DNA of 64,000 nucleotides from Flavobacteriales bacterium (GTDB lineage Bacteria; Bacteroidota; Bacteroidia; Flavobacteriales_D; Sanyastnellaceae). Under the pieces are notes generated by a model. It did no database searches. It was not told where the DNA came from and was given only the letters and a program-made list of their open reading frames with translations. Location of the stretch: contig JADKIZ010000015.1 of NCBI GenBank assembly GCA_016722445.1, forward strand, positions 62,001 to 126,000, given 5' to 3'. This document shows positions 25,941 to 36,898 of this stretch, piece by piece. Every line of letters starts with the position of its first letter. The first letter of the stretch is position 1. The translations under genes were made by a program, and so were the position numbers.

Positions 25941-27953
25941 CATTTCATCTCTTAACCTTGCAGCTTCCATGAAATCAAGGTCACGGGCAGCTTTTTCCAT
26001 TTGCTTCTTGGTTTGATTGATTGCCTTTTCCATCTGTGGGATGCTCTGGTAGAGTTCCTGGTCTTCTGCAGCACTTTGTACCAGTTCTCCATCGGGTGCC
26101 ATGGCATAAGGCTTGGAGGTATCATATCCCTTGATATCCAGCACCGAAGTTTGTTTCATCACTTGTTCAATGCTCTTACTGATGGTTTTTGGCGTAATGC
26201 CATGTTCAATATTAAAAGCAACCTGTTTTTCTCTTCTGCGATTGGTTTCTTCAATGGTACGACGCATGCTCTCGGTCATCTTATCTGCATAAAAAATCAC
26301 CAATCCGTCTACATTCCTCGCGGCACGACCAGCCGTTTGGGTCAAGCTTTTTTCGTTACGGAGAAACCCTTCCTTATCGGCATCCAGAATGGCTACCAAG
26401 GACACTTCTGGCAGATCCAACCCTTCCCTCAGCAGGTTTACCCCTACCAAACACATCAATATCGCCCAGCCTTAACTGCCGTAGGATCTCGATTCTTTCC
26501 AAGGTATCTACTTCACTATGGATGTATTTCGATTTGATATTGATCCTTGCAAGGTATTTATCCATTTCCTCCGCCATTCTTTTGGTGAGGGTGGTTACGA
26601 GTACACGGTCGCCCTTTTTGATGCGCTTATCGATTTCCTCGAGTAGATCATCAATTTGGTTCACACTGGGTCTAATTTCAATCGGTGGATCCAATAAACC
26701 AGTTGGTCGTACAACCTGCTCCACCAATACCCCACCCGTTTTTTCCATTTCATAATCATCGGGAGTGGCACTCACAAAAACCACTTGGTTCACCAAGCTT
26801 TCAAATTCATGGAAGTTCTGTGGACGGTTATCTAAGGCACTGGGCAAACGGAAACCATAATCTACCAAGACCAATTTCCGACTTCGATCACCGCCGTACA
26901 TCCCACTCACCTGTGGAATGGTTTGATGACTTTCATCAATCATCATGAGATAATCTTTGGGGAAGTAATCGAGCAAACAATAGGGTCTTGTACCTGGATG
27001 TCTGCGATCAAAGAACCTTGAATAGTTTTCAATGCCATTACAATAACCCAGTTCACGGATCATCTCCAAATCATAATCCGTCCGTTCTTTTAAACGTTGA
27101 GCCTCAATATATTTTCCAGTGGTTTTAAAATATTCAACCTGTGCAGCTGCTTCATCCTGAATTTCATAAATGATTTCCTGCATCCTGTCTTTGGGAGCAA
27201 TGTATAAGTTGGCGGGAAAGATGGCGGCATTCTCCACTTTTGAAATGCGTTTGCCCGATTTGATATCAATGGTTTCGATTTCTTCAATATCATCGCCAAA
27301 AAAGGTAATGCGATATCCAAAATCAACATAGGGCAAATTTATATCAATGGTATCTCCTTTTACTCTGAAAGTACCTCTTGTAAAATCGCCTTGAGAGCGG
27401 TTGTACAAACTGTTCACCAATGAATGCAAAATCCTTGTCTTGAAAGCGTTTGCTTTTTCTCAATGCGAATGATGCCGTTTTCAAAATCAATGGGGTTACC
27501 CATACCATAAATACAACTCACACTGGCAACTACAATGATATCTCTTCTACCACTTAATAGTTCACTAGTAGCCTGCAATCTGAGTTTATCTAATTCTTCA
27601 TTAATACTGAGATCCTTTTCAATATAAGTGCCACTCACAGGCATATAAGCTTCAGGCTGATAATAGTCGTAGTAGCTCACAAAATACCCAACTGCGTTAT
27701 CTGGAAAAAACTGTTTGAATTCCCCATACAATTGCGCCACCAAGGTTTTGTTATGCGTGAGTACCAAGGTTGGTTTCTGCACATTCTGGATCACATTCGC
27801 CATGGTAAAAGTCTTACCACTACCCGTAACACCCAAGAGGGTTTGGTATTTTTCTCCCCGCAGAATGCCTTCTGTGAGTTGTTGAATGGCTTGTGGCTGA
27901 TCGCCTGCAGGTGCGTAAGGTGAATGAAGTTTAAACGGCATATAATGAAACAA
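25812..27953 (-). CDS. uvrB: Excinuclease ABC subunit B (frameshifted, extended tail)
   Basis: About 710 residues in three frame segments (breaks near 27420 and 26430). Start [26 protein letters not shown], Walker [18 protein letters not shown], the beta-hairpin with [31 protein letters not shown], motif V/VI region [30 protein letters not shown] with [10 protein letters not shown], and the UVR domain [30 protein letters not shown]. The last 35 residues ([16 protein letters not shown]...) come from the 70-bp repeat and are not part of the family. UvrB recognises DNA damage and loads UvrC in nucleotide excision repair. Confidence 0.93.
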
Positions 27954-28467
27954 ATTTACCTCAATTTACTAATATTTGAATCGAAATTTTGTTTACCAGA
28001 TTTTTGAAGGTCTAATAAAAAAACAGTTACTAATACATTTTCTTACACTCTATGCTTCTTTTGTTGTTGTATCTAGATTAAACCCTCACTGATAAATAAA
28101 ATTTCCTATATTTTGTCTTTGTCTTTCAATTGAAAGAAGTCTTGTCGTCGTCCACAGTATCAACTTTTGATGAGTTTGCAGACCACTAATTCACAATGCA
28201 GAATATTCAATGCCCAACTCTGGAAATTTTATTGGGTGTCGTTGTTTTCAGATTTTGATTTATAGAAGTTTCCCCTCTTCTGAAATACAGGAAAAAAAAC
28301 TGAGGAAAAACGATAAAAATGAATTTCATAGGTTTATTGATAATGATAAAGTCATTATTTCCTTTTAACTCTCTCCTTTTTATTAACTTGAACAATTCGT
28401 ATTAACGTATTCAATACCGTCAAAAAAACTTTAATTGGTTCCCTTTAAACTTTCACGAACTTACAAC
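27954..28467. other. Intergenic region, no recognised feature
   Basis: About 510 AT-rich bp between the divergent uvrB and the ACP phosphodiesterase gene. It must hold both promoters, but I found no clear consensus -33/-7 pair. Short open frames on the minus strand (28207-28395) have no recognisable domain and poor coding character. Confidence 0.5.
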
Positions 28468-29058
28468 ATGAATTATCTCGCCCATGCATATCTTTCTTTT
28501 CATGATCCTGAAATATTGGTAGGGAATATGATCAGTGATTATGTAAAAGGGGAAGAAAAATTTGAATATCCATTGGGGATACAAAGAGGCATGAATATTC
28601 ATCGTGCAATTGATACGTTTACTGATGATCATCCTTTCAATAAAAAAGCAAAGGATATTTTTCGGCCGCATTACCGTTTATATGCTGGTGCTTTTGTAGA
28701 TGTGGTATATGATCATTTTCTAGCCACTGATCAAAGCATTTTCCCTACAACAAATGCTTTACAGGATTTTGCTGCCAGTACATATGCTAGCTTAGAACCC
28801 TATACGCATCTTTTCCCGGAGCGTTTTGCACATATTTTTCCTTATATGAAAACACAGAACTGGCTGTATCATTACTATGAAAAATGGGGCATGGAAAAAA
28901 GTTTGCAAGGCGTGGTGCGTCGTGCCGCTTATTTAACAGAAAGTGAGACCGCCTTTCGATTGTTTGAAGAAAACTTCAACGAATTTCAGCAATGTTATGA
29001 TACCTTTTTCCCAGAGCTATTATTGTTTGTACAAAATAGACTAAAGCAAAAGGAATGA
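28468..29058 (+). CDS. acpH: Acyl carrier protein phosphodiesterase
   Basis: 196 residues, intact from ATG 28468 (MNYLAHAYLSF). The family pattern is clear: NYLAHAYLS, LVGNMISDYVKG, GIQRGMNIHRAIDTFTDDHP, GAFVDVVYDHFLA and LYHYYEKWGMEKSLQGVVRR. Conserved His and Asp residues form an HD-like metal site. The enzyme removes 4'-phosphopantetheine from ACP. The frame is open further upstream, but this Met matches the family start. One of the few unbroken chromosomal genes here. Confidence 0.88.
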   Translation: MNYLAHAYLSFHDPEILVGNMISDYVKGEEKFEYPLGIQRGMNIHRAIDTFTDDHPFNKKAKDIFRPHYRLYAGAFVDVVYDHFLATDQSIFPTTNALQDFAASTYASLEPYTHLFPERFAHIFPYMKTQNWLYHYYEKWGMEKSLQGVVRRAAYLTESETAFRLFEENFNEFQQCYDTFFPELLLFVQNRLKQKE

Positions 29059-29186
29059 TGTGCAGTCACCCGTTGGGTGAGCGGACATCTATCTTGCTTG
29101 TCTGCTCAACTGAAGGTTGACTGACAAGTTTGATTAAATTAAAATGATGTTGATGTGCAGTCACCCGTTGGGTGAGCAGACATCAA
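29057..29186. repeat. Composite palindromic repeat, copy 1
   Basis: Two copies of a palindrome (GATGTGCAGTCACCC, then GTTGGGTGAGC-GACATC) at about 29057-29090 and 29152-29184 flank a hairpin around TCAACTGAAGGTTGACTGACAAG. The same three-part element recurs at 33206-33333. Confidence 0.75.
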
Positions 29187-30498
29187 CTACTGTATAAAAG
29201 AATTGTAAACTAAGAAATGTTTAAACCTTTCTACACAAGCACGTTCTAGCATTTCACGATCGTCGGGATGTGCAATATCAATCAAGGCTTTGGCTCGCTG
29301 ACGCAGATTCTTGCCATACAAATGCGCTACACCATACTCTGTTACTACATAATGAATATGTCCGCGTGTAGTAACTACACCAGCGCCTTTGTTTTAAAAA
29401 TGGCACGATTCGATTCACGCCTTTGGCTGTTCTTGATGTTAATGCAATGATTGGTTTTCCTCCTTCACTCAAAGCAGCACCACGCATAAAGTCCATTTGT
29501 CCACCAATACCACTGTACTGTGTAGTACCAATACTATCTGCACAAACCTGTCCAGTAATATCAACTTCAATTGCACTATTAATGGCAATGACTTTTGGAT
29601 TACGTCGAATCACATGGGGATCGTTTACATAATCGATATCCAAGAATACAAATGCAGGGTTATCGTCTACATAATCATATAATCTTCTGGTACCTACTGC
29701 AAAACCTGTCACCGTTTTATTGGGATGGATTCTTTTCTTCGTGTTATTGATCACATCATTTTCAACCAAACTAATGATCCCATCACTACACATTTCAGTA
29801 TGTACACCTAGGTTTTTATGATTGGTCAATGATTTCAATACTGCATCCGGAATAGTACCTATACCCATTTGCAGGGTACTTCCATCATCGATCATTTCTG
29901 CTACATACTTTCCGATTCTTAATTCATCCTCTCCTACTTTAGAACCATAATCTACTTCGGGCAGGGGTTCATCGCCATATACAATGGAAGTAAAACGATC
30001 GGTATGAATCAAACTATCACCATGGGTACGTGGCACATTGGGATTGATTTGCGCGATGATATATTTCGCTGTATTCACTGCACTTCGGGCAATATCAACG
30101 CTTACACCTAATGAGCAATATCCATGTTTATCGGGTGGTGATACTTGTACCAAGGCCACATCAATGGGCAGATATCCTTTCTTGAACAAATCAGGAATAT
30201 CACTTAAAAATACGGGGATAAAATCTGCACGTCCTTCGTTGACTGCTTTGCGTACACTTTCGCTCACAAACATGCAATTGATATGGAAGATGCCTTCGTA
30301 TTCTGGTTTGTCGATGGTGATATCGCCTGCCACCGTGATGAACACCAGTTCAACATTGTTTAAGCGACCAGCTTGTTTGGCTAACTCTCTCAATAAAAAC
30401 AAGGGTGTTTGGGCGCTCCCTTGAACAAATACGCGGTGACCACTTTGAATCACTGATAAGGCCTCTTCGGCAGACTGGTAATTGATTTCTCTGAACAT
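29187..30498 (-). CDS. Acetyl-CoA hydrolase/transferase family CoA transferase (frameshifted)
   Basis: About 437 residues, one frameshift near 29395 in an A-run. Segments of the family I CoA-transferase fold are clear: SGHRVFVQGSAQTPLFLLRELAKQ, ALVQVSPPDKHGYCSLGVSVD, ADSLIHTDRF-type NPNVPRTHGDSLIH, GSTLQMGIGTIPDAVLKSL, LGVHTEMCSDGIISLVE (with the Glu that carries the CoA thioester) and GQVCADSIGTTQYSGIGGQMDF. It moves CoA between acyl groups such as acetate, succinate or 4-hydroxybutyrate; the exact pair is not certain. The stop is inside the edge of the palindromic repeat. Confidence 0.85.
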
Positions 30499-30628
30499 AG
30501 AATAAAGATAATCACAATATTAAATGGTATCGGCGAACTGAACTATGCCCATAAACAGGATAAACGGTGATATTTAGCAGCAATGTTTCTCCTAATTTTA
30601 CGTTTTTGAAAAACAAACTACAGAACCA

Positions 30629-31199
30629 ATGAAATTTCTCTTTTCCTGTTTGCTGTTGATCTGCAGCAGTCTTTTTGTTTCGGCTCAAAATGGTAGCAAA
30701 TTACCACCGTTGGATAAGTCGCCCATGGACATGGCTTACTACCCAATCAACTATCCTATTCTTCGCATTCAACCCAACAAAGTAACCGAGCCATTGATAG
30801 CACGTGTAGTGTATAGTCGCCCTTCAAAAAATGGCCGCAAGGTTTTGGCGAGTTGGTTGAAGATGGCAAGGTTTGGCGTTTAGGTGCCAACGAAGCCACT
30901 GAGATTGAGTTTTTTAGAGATGTAAAAATTGGGGGCAAAACCGTGAAAAAGGGGCGTTATACGCTTTATGCTTGGAAAATCCAGTTAAATGGACCCTGAT
31001 CGTCAATAAAGAAACAGATATCTGGGGTGCTTTTAAATACGATGCTACCAAAGATCTCTTAAGAACAGAATGTCCGGTTGCTAAATCAACAGAAGTGGCA
31101 GAATCATTTACCATGACTTTTGAAAAAAATACCGATAAAAGCATCTATCTCGTGATGAATTGGGATGATGTGGTAGTGAAACTGCCGATTAGTTGGTAA
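30629..31199 (+). CDS. DUF2911 domain protein, exported (frameshifted)
   Basis: About 190 residues after repair of breaks near 30840 and 30970. It has a Sec signal peptide (MKFLFSCLLLICSSLFVSAQ), then PPLDKSPMDMAYYPINYPILRI and ARVVYSRPSKNGRKVFGELVEDGKVWRLGANEATEIEFFRDVKIGGKTVKKGRYTLYA, a typical DUF2911 core, and ending in KSIYLVMNWDDVVVKLPI. A periplasmic or outer membrane-associated beta-rich protein of unknown activity. A good terminator follows. Confidence 0.83.
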
Positions 31200-31226
31200 T
31201 AACATTTAGTTTCCTCAACCTAATTT

Positions 31227-31254
31227 AACGCTGCAAGAAATTGCGGCGTTTTTT
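31227..31254 (+). terminator. Intrinsic terminator after the DUF2911 gene
   Basis: AACGCTGCAA and TTGCGGCGTT pair around GAAA with a T-run immediately after (31249-31254). Confidence 0.75.
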
Positions 31255-31291
31255 ATTTGGTTTATCTGCATTGAATGTTGGATTTTACAGC

Positions 31292-33137
31292 ATGTGTGGT
31301 ATCGCAGGTATTCTCTCCAATAATCACTCTTTGCTTTCAACATCGCGTTTAAAAGCGATGACGGATGCCATTGCACACCGAGGTCCTGATGGTGAGGGTT
31401 GGTGGATCAATGCCAATCAATCAGTCGGTTTGGGTCACCGTAGACTTGCCGTCATTGATTTAACTGCCGCAGCCGCTCAACCCTTTCATTATCTCAATCG
31501 ATATAGCATCACCTACAATGGCGAACTCTATAACTATCTTGAGTTACGCGATCAGTTACAGAAAAAGGGTTTCAATTTCAAACAGCATCCGATACAGAAG
31601 TGATCCTCGCAGCTTATGCCTGCTGGAATGCTGATTGCTTACAGCATTTTGATGGCATGTTTGCATTGGCCATTTGGGATGAACAAGAACAAACCCTGTT
31701 TGCTGCAAGAGATCGTTTTGGTGAAAAACCTTTTTACTATTGCTTTGATGGAGAGCAGTTTGTTTTTGCCAGTGAAATGAAGGCGCTTTGGGCAGCTGGA
31801 ATCTCCAAAAACATCAACCATACCATGTTGCTCAACTATCTTGGTTTGGGTTGGGTCAAAAATCCAGTTGATTTATCTCAAACATTTTATCAAAACATCA
31901 ATAGTCTTGCACAATCGCATTATCTCACCCTCAGTTTGAAAGATGGTAAGAATCAAATCGTACAATACTGGGATTTGGATAAAGAAACCGTGAACGATAT
32001 TTCTGAATCAGCAGCAATTGTACAATTCCAAGAATTACTCAATAGCTCTGTTCAAAGAAGATTGAGAAGTGATGTTGAAATTGGAAGTAGTTTGAGTGGA
32101 GGCTTAGATAGTTCCTCGATTGTGGCAAGCATTCATCAACTCCTACCGAACAACAAACAGTTGAAAGCATTCACTGCCGCTTTTCCTGGGTTTGAAAAAG
32201 ATGAAACGGTGTATGCAAAACAAGTAGCCGACTTATTTCAATTAGAGCAATTCATTGTTTGTCCTACTGCAGATAGCTTAATTGCCGATTGGCAACAATT
32301 ATTATTTCATCAGGAAGAACCTTTTCAATCGTCCAGTATTTATGCACAATACAAAGTATATGAACTAGCTAAACAACAGCAGGTAAAAGTGATTCTCGAC
32401 GGACAAGGTGCAGATGAAAGTTTAGCAGGTTATCATAAATATTTGCATTGGTTTTTACAAGAGAAGGCATCAATGGGCGAATCGGCAGTCTTGAATCATG
32501 AGTTAAAAGCCTTTCAACAAAACCAAATACCCATTGAATGGAGTTGGAAAAACAAGTTAGCGGCTAAGTTTCCCGAACTAGCAGCCGTGCAATTAGAAAG
32601 CAAAGCGGCCAAACAAATTAAAACAGCTCCTGGATTGGATCAGCAATATGTGAAAGCACATTTTAGTAAGGATACCTTGTTTAAACCCATCGTGCGTAAA
32701 ACTCAACGATCTACTATATTATAATACGATGCAGTTGGGGTTGGAAGAATTACTTCGGTATGCTGATCGCAATAGTATGGCACATGGGCGAGAAGTACGA
32801 TTGCCTTTTTTAAATCATGAACTGGTACAGTTTATTTTTTCATTGCCAAGTTCGCTGAAAATAAAGATGGTTTCACCAAAGCCATTCTACGTGCATCTAT
32901 GAAAAGCAGTTTGCCTGCCTCCATTGTGTATAGAACCGATAAAATTGGCTACGAACCTCCCCAGCAAGTATGGATGCAAAACCCTGTATTGGTTGATTTA
33001 ATGCAAGAAAGTCGCAAAAACTGGTGGGCGAAAAAATACTTTCAGCAAAAGTCTTGCAGCAGCCAATCGAGGCAAAACCTGCCCATGCAGCAAATAATGA
33101 TGACTGGCGTTATTTCTGTGCGGCGAATCTTTTCTAA
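31292..33137 (+). CDS. asnB: Asparagine synthase, glutamine-hydrolysing (frameshifted)
   Basis: About 615 residues with breaks near 31590, 32695, 32850 and 33025. It begins MCGIAGILSNN with the N-terminal nucleophile Cys of the class II glutaminase domain; AHRGPDGEGWW, GHRRLAVIDL and TYNGELYNYLELR follow. The synthetase domain has SSLSGGLDSSSIVASI (PP-loop), LDGQGADESLAGYHKY and the restored RYADRNSMAHGREVRLPFLNHELV. It makes asparagine from aspartate and glutamine with ATP. AsnB-like paralogs also act in cell-surface polysaccharide clusters, but no such genes are near. Confidence 0.92.
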
Positions 33138-33205
33138 ATCCTCATCTTTGCAGTCGGTGCATTAGATCTTACAAAGCAGCATGATCATCTTTGTTTAATC
33201 TTTGA

Positions 33206-33333
33206 TGTGCAGTCACCCTTTGGGTGAACAGACATCAAAATCGCCGTTTAATCAACTGAAAGTTGACTAATAAGTTTGAATGAAGTAAGCATAATAAAAA
33301 TGATGTACAGTCACCCTTTGGGTGAACAGACAT
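33206..33333. repeat. Composite palindromic repeat, copy 2
   Basis: Palindromes GATGTGCAGTCACCC / GGGTGAACAGACATC at 33206-33238 and GATGTACAGTCACCC / same at 33301-33333 flank a hairpin with CAACTGAAAGTTGACTAATAAG. Same layout as 29057-29186. Confidence 0.75.
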
Positions 33334-33349
33334 CCATAAAAAATAAACA

Positions 33350-34476
33350 ATGAAACTCAATACAAAAGTAATTCATGCAGGTGCGCATCCCGATCCTTCT
33401 ACTGGTGCAATCATGACCCCGATTTATCAAACCAGTACCTATGTACAGGAAGCACCAGGTGTCAACAAAGGATTTGAATACGCCCGTAGCCAAAACCCCA
33501 CCCGTCAAGCATTAGAAGAAGCCGTGGCGATCATTGAAAATGGACAATACGGTTTGGTATTTGGCAGTGGCGTGGCAGCAACCGATGCGGTGATTAAATT
33601 ATTAAGTCCGGGTGATGAAGTAATTGCTGCTAGCGATATGTATGGCGGTACTTATCGTTTGTTCACCAAGATTTTTGGTTTGAAATTTATTTATGTTGAT
33701 ACCACCAATCCTGAACAAGTAAAAGCTGCTATTACAGCAAATACCAAATTGATTTGGTTGGAAACACCCACCAATCCATTGATGAATATCACCGATATTA
33801 AAGCAGTATCAGTGATTGCGAAAGCAGCGGGTGCTTTATTATGTGTAGACAATACATTTGCATCGCCCTACTTACAAAACCCACTGGATTTGGGTGCTGA
33901 TATTGTGATGCATTCAGCAACGAAATATTTAAGCGGACATAGTGATGTGATCCAAGGTTGCTTGGTGATGAATGATCCAGCACTTCGGGAACAATTATAT
34001 TTTATTCAAAAAGTTGTGGTGCGGTACCCGGACCGATGGACTGTTTTCTGGTTTTGCGTGGTATCAAAACTTTGGCAGTAAGAATGAAAGCCCATTGTGA
34101 AAATGGTGAGAAGATTGCGCATTGGTTAAAAGCCCATCCCAAAGTGGCTAAAGTATATTGGCCTGGCTTTACGATCATCCTGGTCATGCAGTAGCTAAAG
34201 CACAAATGCGTGGTTTTGGTGGTATGATTAGTTTTGAATTAGCCAATGATAGTGTGGAAGAAGCCAAACGTGTTTTATCCTCAACCCACCTTTTTCATTA
34301 GCAGAAAGTTTAGGTGGTGTTGAAAGTTTGATCAATCATCCTGCTAGCATGACGCATGCATCCATACCAAGAGAAAAAGAATCAAAGATGGTTTGAGTGA
34401 TTCATTGATTCGTTTAAGCGTAGGGATTGAAGATGGGGACGACTTGATTAAGGACTTAGCGAAAGCAATTGGGTGA
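33350..34476 (+). CDS. Cystathionine gamma-synthase / trans-sulfuration PLP enzyme (frameshifted)
   Basis: About 375 residues with breaks near 34015, 34170, 34280 and 34370. Motifs: IYQTSTYVQEAPGVNKGFEYARSQNPTR, FGSGVAATDAV, DMYGGTYRLF, WLETPTNPLMNITDI, CVDNTFASPYLQNPLDLGADIVMHSATKYLSGHSD, where the Lys in SATKY forms the Schiff base with PLP. The C-terminal part reads GGVESLINHPASMTHASIP. The family interconverts homoserine esters, cysteine, cystathionine and homocysteine; whether this is MetB or a gamma-lyase cannot be decided. Its end overlaps the start of the next gene (GTGATGA). Confidence 0.88.
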
Positions 34477-35235
34477 TGAATAAAAAAGAAATTAAAATAC
34501 TCTAAAACAAGAAGGTTGATTTTTACAATCAACCTTCTTTCATTCAAGCCGATCCAATTTCAATTCCGCATTTATTTACCAAGCAGCAGGATATTGAAAT
34601 TGCTGGGTTTTTTGCAGCCACTTTTTCTTGGGGAAATCGCACTACCATCATCAACAAATCCAAGGAATTGATGCAACTCATGCAGATGCAGCCCTATCAA
34701 TTTTGTTTGAACCAAGACCCATTGCATTAAAACAATTAGCTGGTTTCAAACACAGAACATTTACCGCCGACGACTTATACTTCTTCATTAATTTTTTTCA
34801 TCAGCATTATTCCAAATACCCCACACTTGAAACAGCTTTCTTTCCTAAAAAAGGAATGACTGTTGAAGCAGGTTTGAATCATTTCAGAGCTTATTGTTTT
34901 TCATTTGAGCATCTTCAACGCACCAAGAAACATGTATCTTCTCCGCAGCAAAAATCAACCTGTAAAAGGTTAAATATGTATTTGCGTTGGATGGTCAGGA
35001 ATGATCATAAAGGGGTTGACTTTGGTATCTGGAAAAGATCACACCTGCTGATTTGATTTGTCCGCTTGATGTGCATGTAGCCCGTGTAGCCCGACAATTG
35101 GGCCTACTGAAACGCAAGCAAAACGACTGGGAAGCAGCAATGGAACTCACCATGAATCTTCGTAACTTGGATGCAGTAGACCCTGTGAAATATGATTTTG
35201 CCTTATTTGGCACTGGTGTAATGGAGAACAAATAA
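34476..35235 (+). CDS. TIGR02757 family protein (frameshifted)
   Basis: About 253 residues. It opens with ATG 34476 overlapping the previous stop, but codon 34503 is TAA where Leu (TTA) is expected, followed by NKKVDFYNQPSFIQADPISIPHLFTKQQDIEIAGFFAATFSWGNRTTIINK, the family's signature start. The rest continues with breaks near 34540-34730, 34975 and 35055 and ends KYDFALFGTGVMENK. RYLRWMVR and PLDVHVARVARQLGLL are diagnostic. TIGR02757 proteins are nearly restricted to Bacteroidota; their function is unknown, with helical resemblance to DNA glycosylases reported for the fold family. Confidence 0.82.
34508..34537 (+). terminator. Strong hairpin inside the 5' end of the TIGR02757 gene
   Basis: An 11-bp perfect stem AGAAGGTTGAT / ATCAACCTTCT with a 7-nt loop, followed by TTC and ATT. 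It lies 31 bp after the upstream stop, where a terminator would be expected, yet its bases encode the conserved VDFYNQPSF. Confidence 0.45.
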
Positions 35236-35248
35236 ACGATGATGTATT

Positions 35249-35454
35249 ATGAAGCATTTCAATTTCAGAAAATCATTGAGTTTATTATTACTCAACTTTG
35301 TTTTAATCCTCATCATTAATTTTTTATTTGCTTGTTGGGGACCCGCTGTAGAATCACCCATCAATTGGCTGCATTTAATCAGTAAAACAATGCTGATGGC
35401 CATCGTTTTACCATATTGTTGATCCTTTTGATCAAAAAGAAAACAGAAGATTAA
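35249..35454 (+). CDS. Small two-segment membrane protein (frameshifted)
   Basis: About 68 residues from ATG 35249: a basic start (MKHFNFRKS), a hydrophobic helix (LSLLLLNFVLILIINFLFA), CWGPAVESPINWLHL, a second helix (MLMAIVLPYLLILLI after a one-base repair near 35412) and a basic end KKKTED. The stop overlaps the next ATG by 1 bp. No family is recognised; probably an inner membrane protein. Confidence 0.5.
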
Positions 35455-35778
35455 TGTCTACCGAACCTGCCATCATACAATTACTCAATCAAGAACTGGC
35501 TTTGGAGTTATCCGCAAAACTGAACATGGATGAACTCAAAGCAACATCTCCACCTATATCAATCACCTCATCAACACTGATTTTGAGAAACTGATTTTTA
35601 TCTCTACCGTATTGATGTGCATGAAGCCAAAATGAAGCAATTACTGCAAGCACATGAAGGGGAGAATGCCGCCGCGTTGATTGCTCAACTGATCATTGAT
35701 CGACAAATACAAAAAATAGAAACGAGGGAGACTTTTAAAAGCAATACCAACGAAGAAAGTAGTGAAGAAAGGTGGTGA
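35454..35778 (+). CDS. Small acidic protein of unknown function (frameshifted)
   Basis: About 108 residues once indels near 35545 and 35600 are repaired: MSTEPAIIQLLNQELALELSAKL, then TYINHLINTDFEKLIF, YRIDVHEAKMKQLLQAHEGENAAALIAQLIIDRQIQKIETRE and a Ser/Glu-rich end. It looks all-helical and soluble. Overlaps the preceding membrane protein gene, so the two are probably co-expressed with TIGR02757. No function assigned. Confidence 0.5.
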
Positions 35779-35862
35779 GTTTATTTTTAAATGATTTTTT
35801 GAGCGATTGTTCGGTGCCTTCCAAAACTGTAATTTTAAGCATCAACTTATAACCAGCTGTTC

Positions 35863-36873
35863 ATGAAATTGGTCAAACGATTGCTCAAAGGATTCCTGAT
35901 CCTGATTGCCGTATTAGCGATTATCTATTTTAGGTCCTACCCCTGAAAAGCCCAACTACAACAATCAATTACCGGTAGTTCCTACTGATGCAACTGCCCT
36001 CATCAACTACGTACAAGCACAGGAAGCTCAACACAAAGTAAAACCTGCAAATGAAGCAAGGATTGTATGGGCCAATGATTCTTTGAAACAAAAAACCGAA
36101 TATGCCATTGTATACCTGCATGGGTTTTCTGCTTCACAAGAAGAAGGCGCTCCTGTACATCTGAATGTGGCAAAGAAATTCGGTTGTAATTTATATCTGT
36201 CAAGACTAGCCGAACATGGTATCGATACAACTGAAGAAATGATGAACCTCACGGCGAACAAATACTGGGAAAGTGTAAAGCAAGCGTATGCCGTTGGAAA
36301 GCAATTGGGGAACAAAGTGATTATCATGGGTACTTCCACCGGAGGCACAAACGCACTTCAACTGGCTGCTAATTTCCCAGGAATTTCAGCACTGGTATTA
36401 TTATCTCCCAATATTGCTATTCGGGATCCGAATGCATGGTTGGCCAATGATCCTTGGGGTTTGCAAATCGCAAGACTTGTAAAAGGCTCCAACTATAATA
36501 CCACCAAGGACCAACGGGATATTTATAAGAAATACTGGAACCTCATTACCGATTGGAAGCGATCATCAATTTGGAAGAGTATCTTGAAACAACCATGAAG
36601 CAAGAACTTTTACTACGAATCAAACAACCGACTTTGCTCTTGTATTACTATAAAGACGAAGTGCATCAGGATAGTGTGGTGCAGGTAAATGCGATGCTTA
36701 AGATGTATGATCAACTTGGTACGGCTGCCGAATTAAAAAGAAAACAAGCAATGCCCAATACAGGCGATCATGTATTAGGGAGTTATATCAAATCGAATGA
36801 TTATCAGGGAGTAGAAGCAGAAATCACAAAATTCATGATGGATATCTTAGATTTAAATCAGATTCCACAATAA
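35863..36873 (+). CDS. Alpha/beta hydrolase, membrane-anchored (frameshifted)
   Basis: About 335 residues with breaks near 35935 and 36550. N-terminal anchor or signal MKLVKRLLKGFLILIAVLAIIYF, then YAIVYLHGFSASQEEGAPVHLN (oxyanion-hole HGFSAS), ADKYWESVKQAYAVGKQLGNKVIIMGTSTGGTNALQLA with the nucleophile Ser in GTSTG, and a C-terminal PNTGDHVLG containing the likely catalytic His. An esterase or lipase-like enzyme acting outside the cytoplasm; the substrate is unknown. Confidence 0.82.
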
Positions 36874-36898
36874 TTAGTTCACATTAATTATCAAGCAT

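Noticed and set aside
28207..28395. Small minus-strand gene upstream of acpH
   Set aside because: 62 codons, Phe/Lys-rich AT-biased translation, no start signal or conserved motif.
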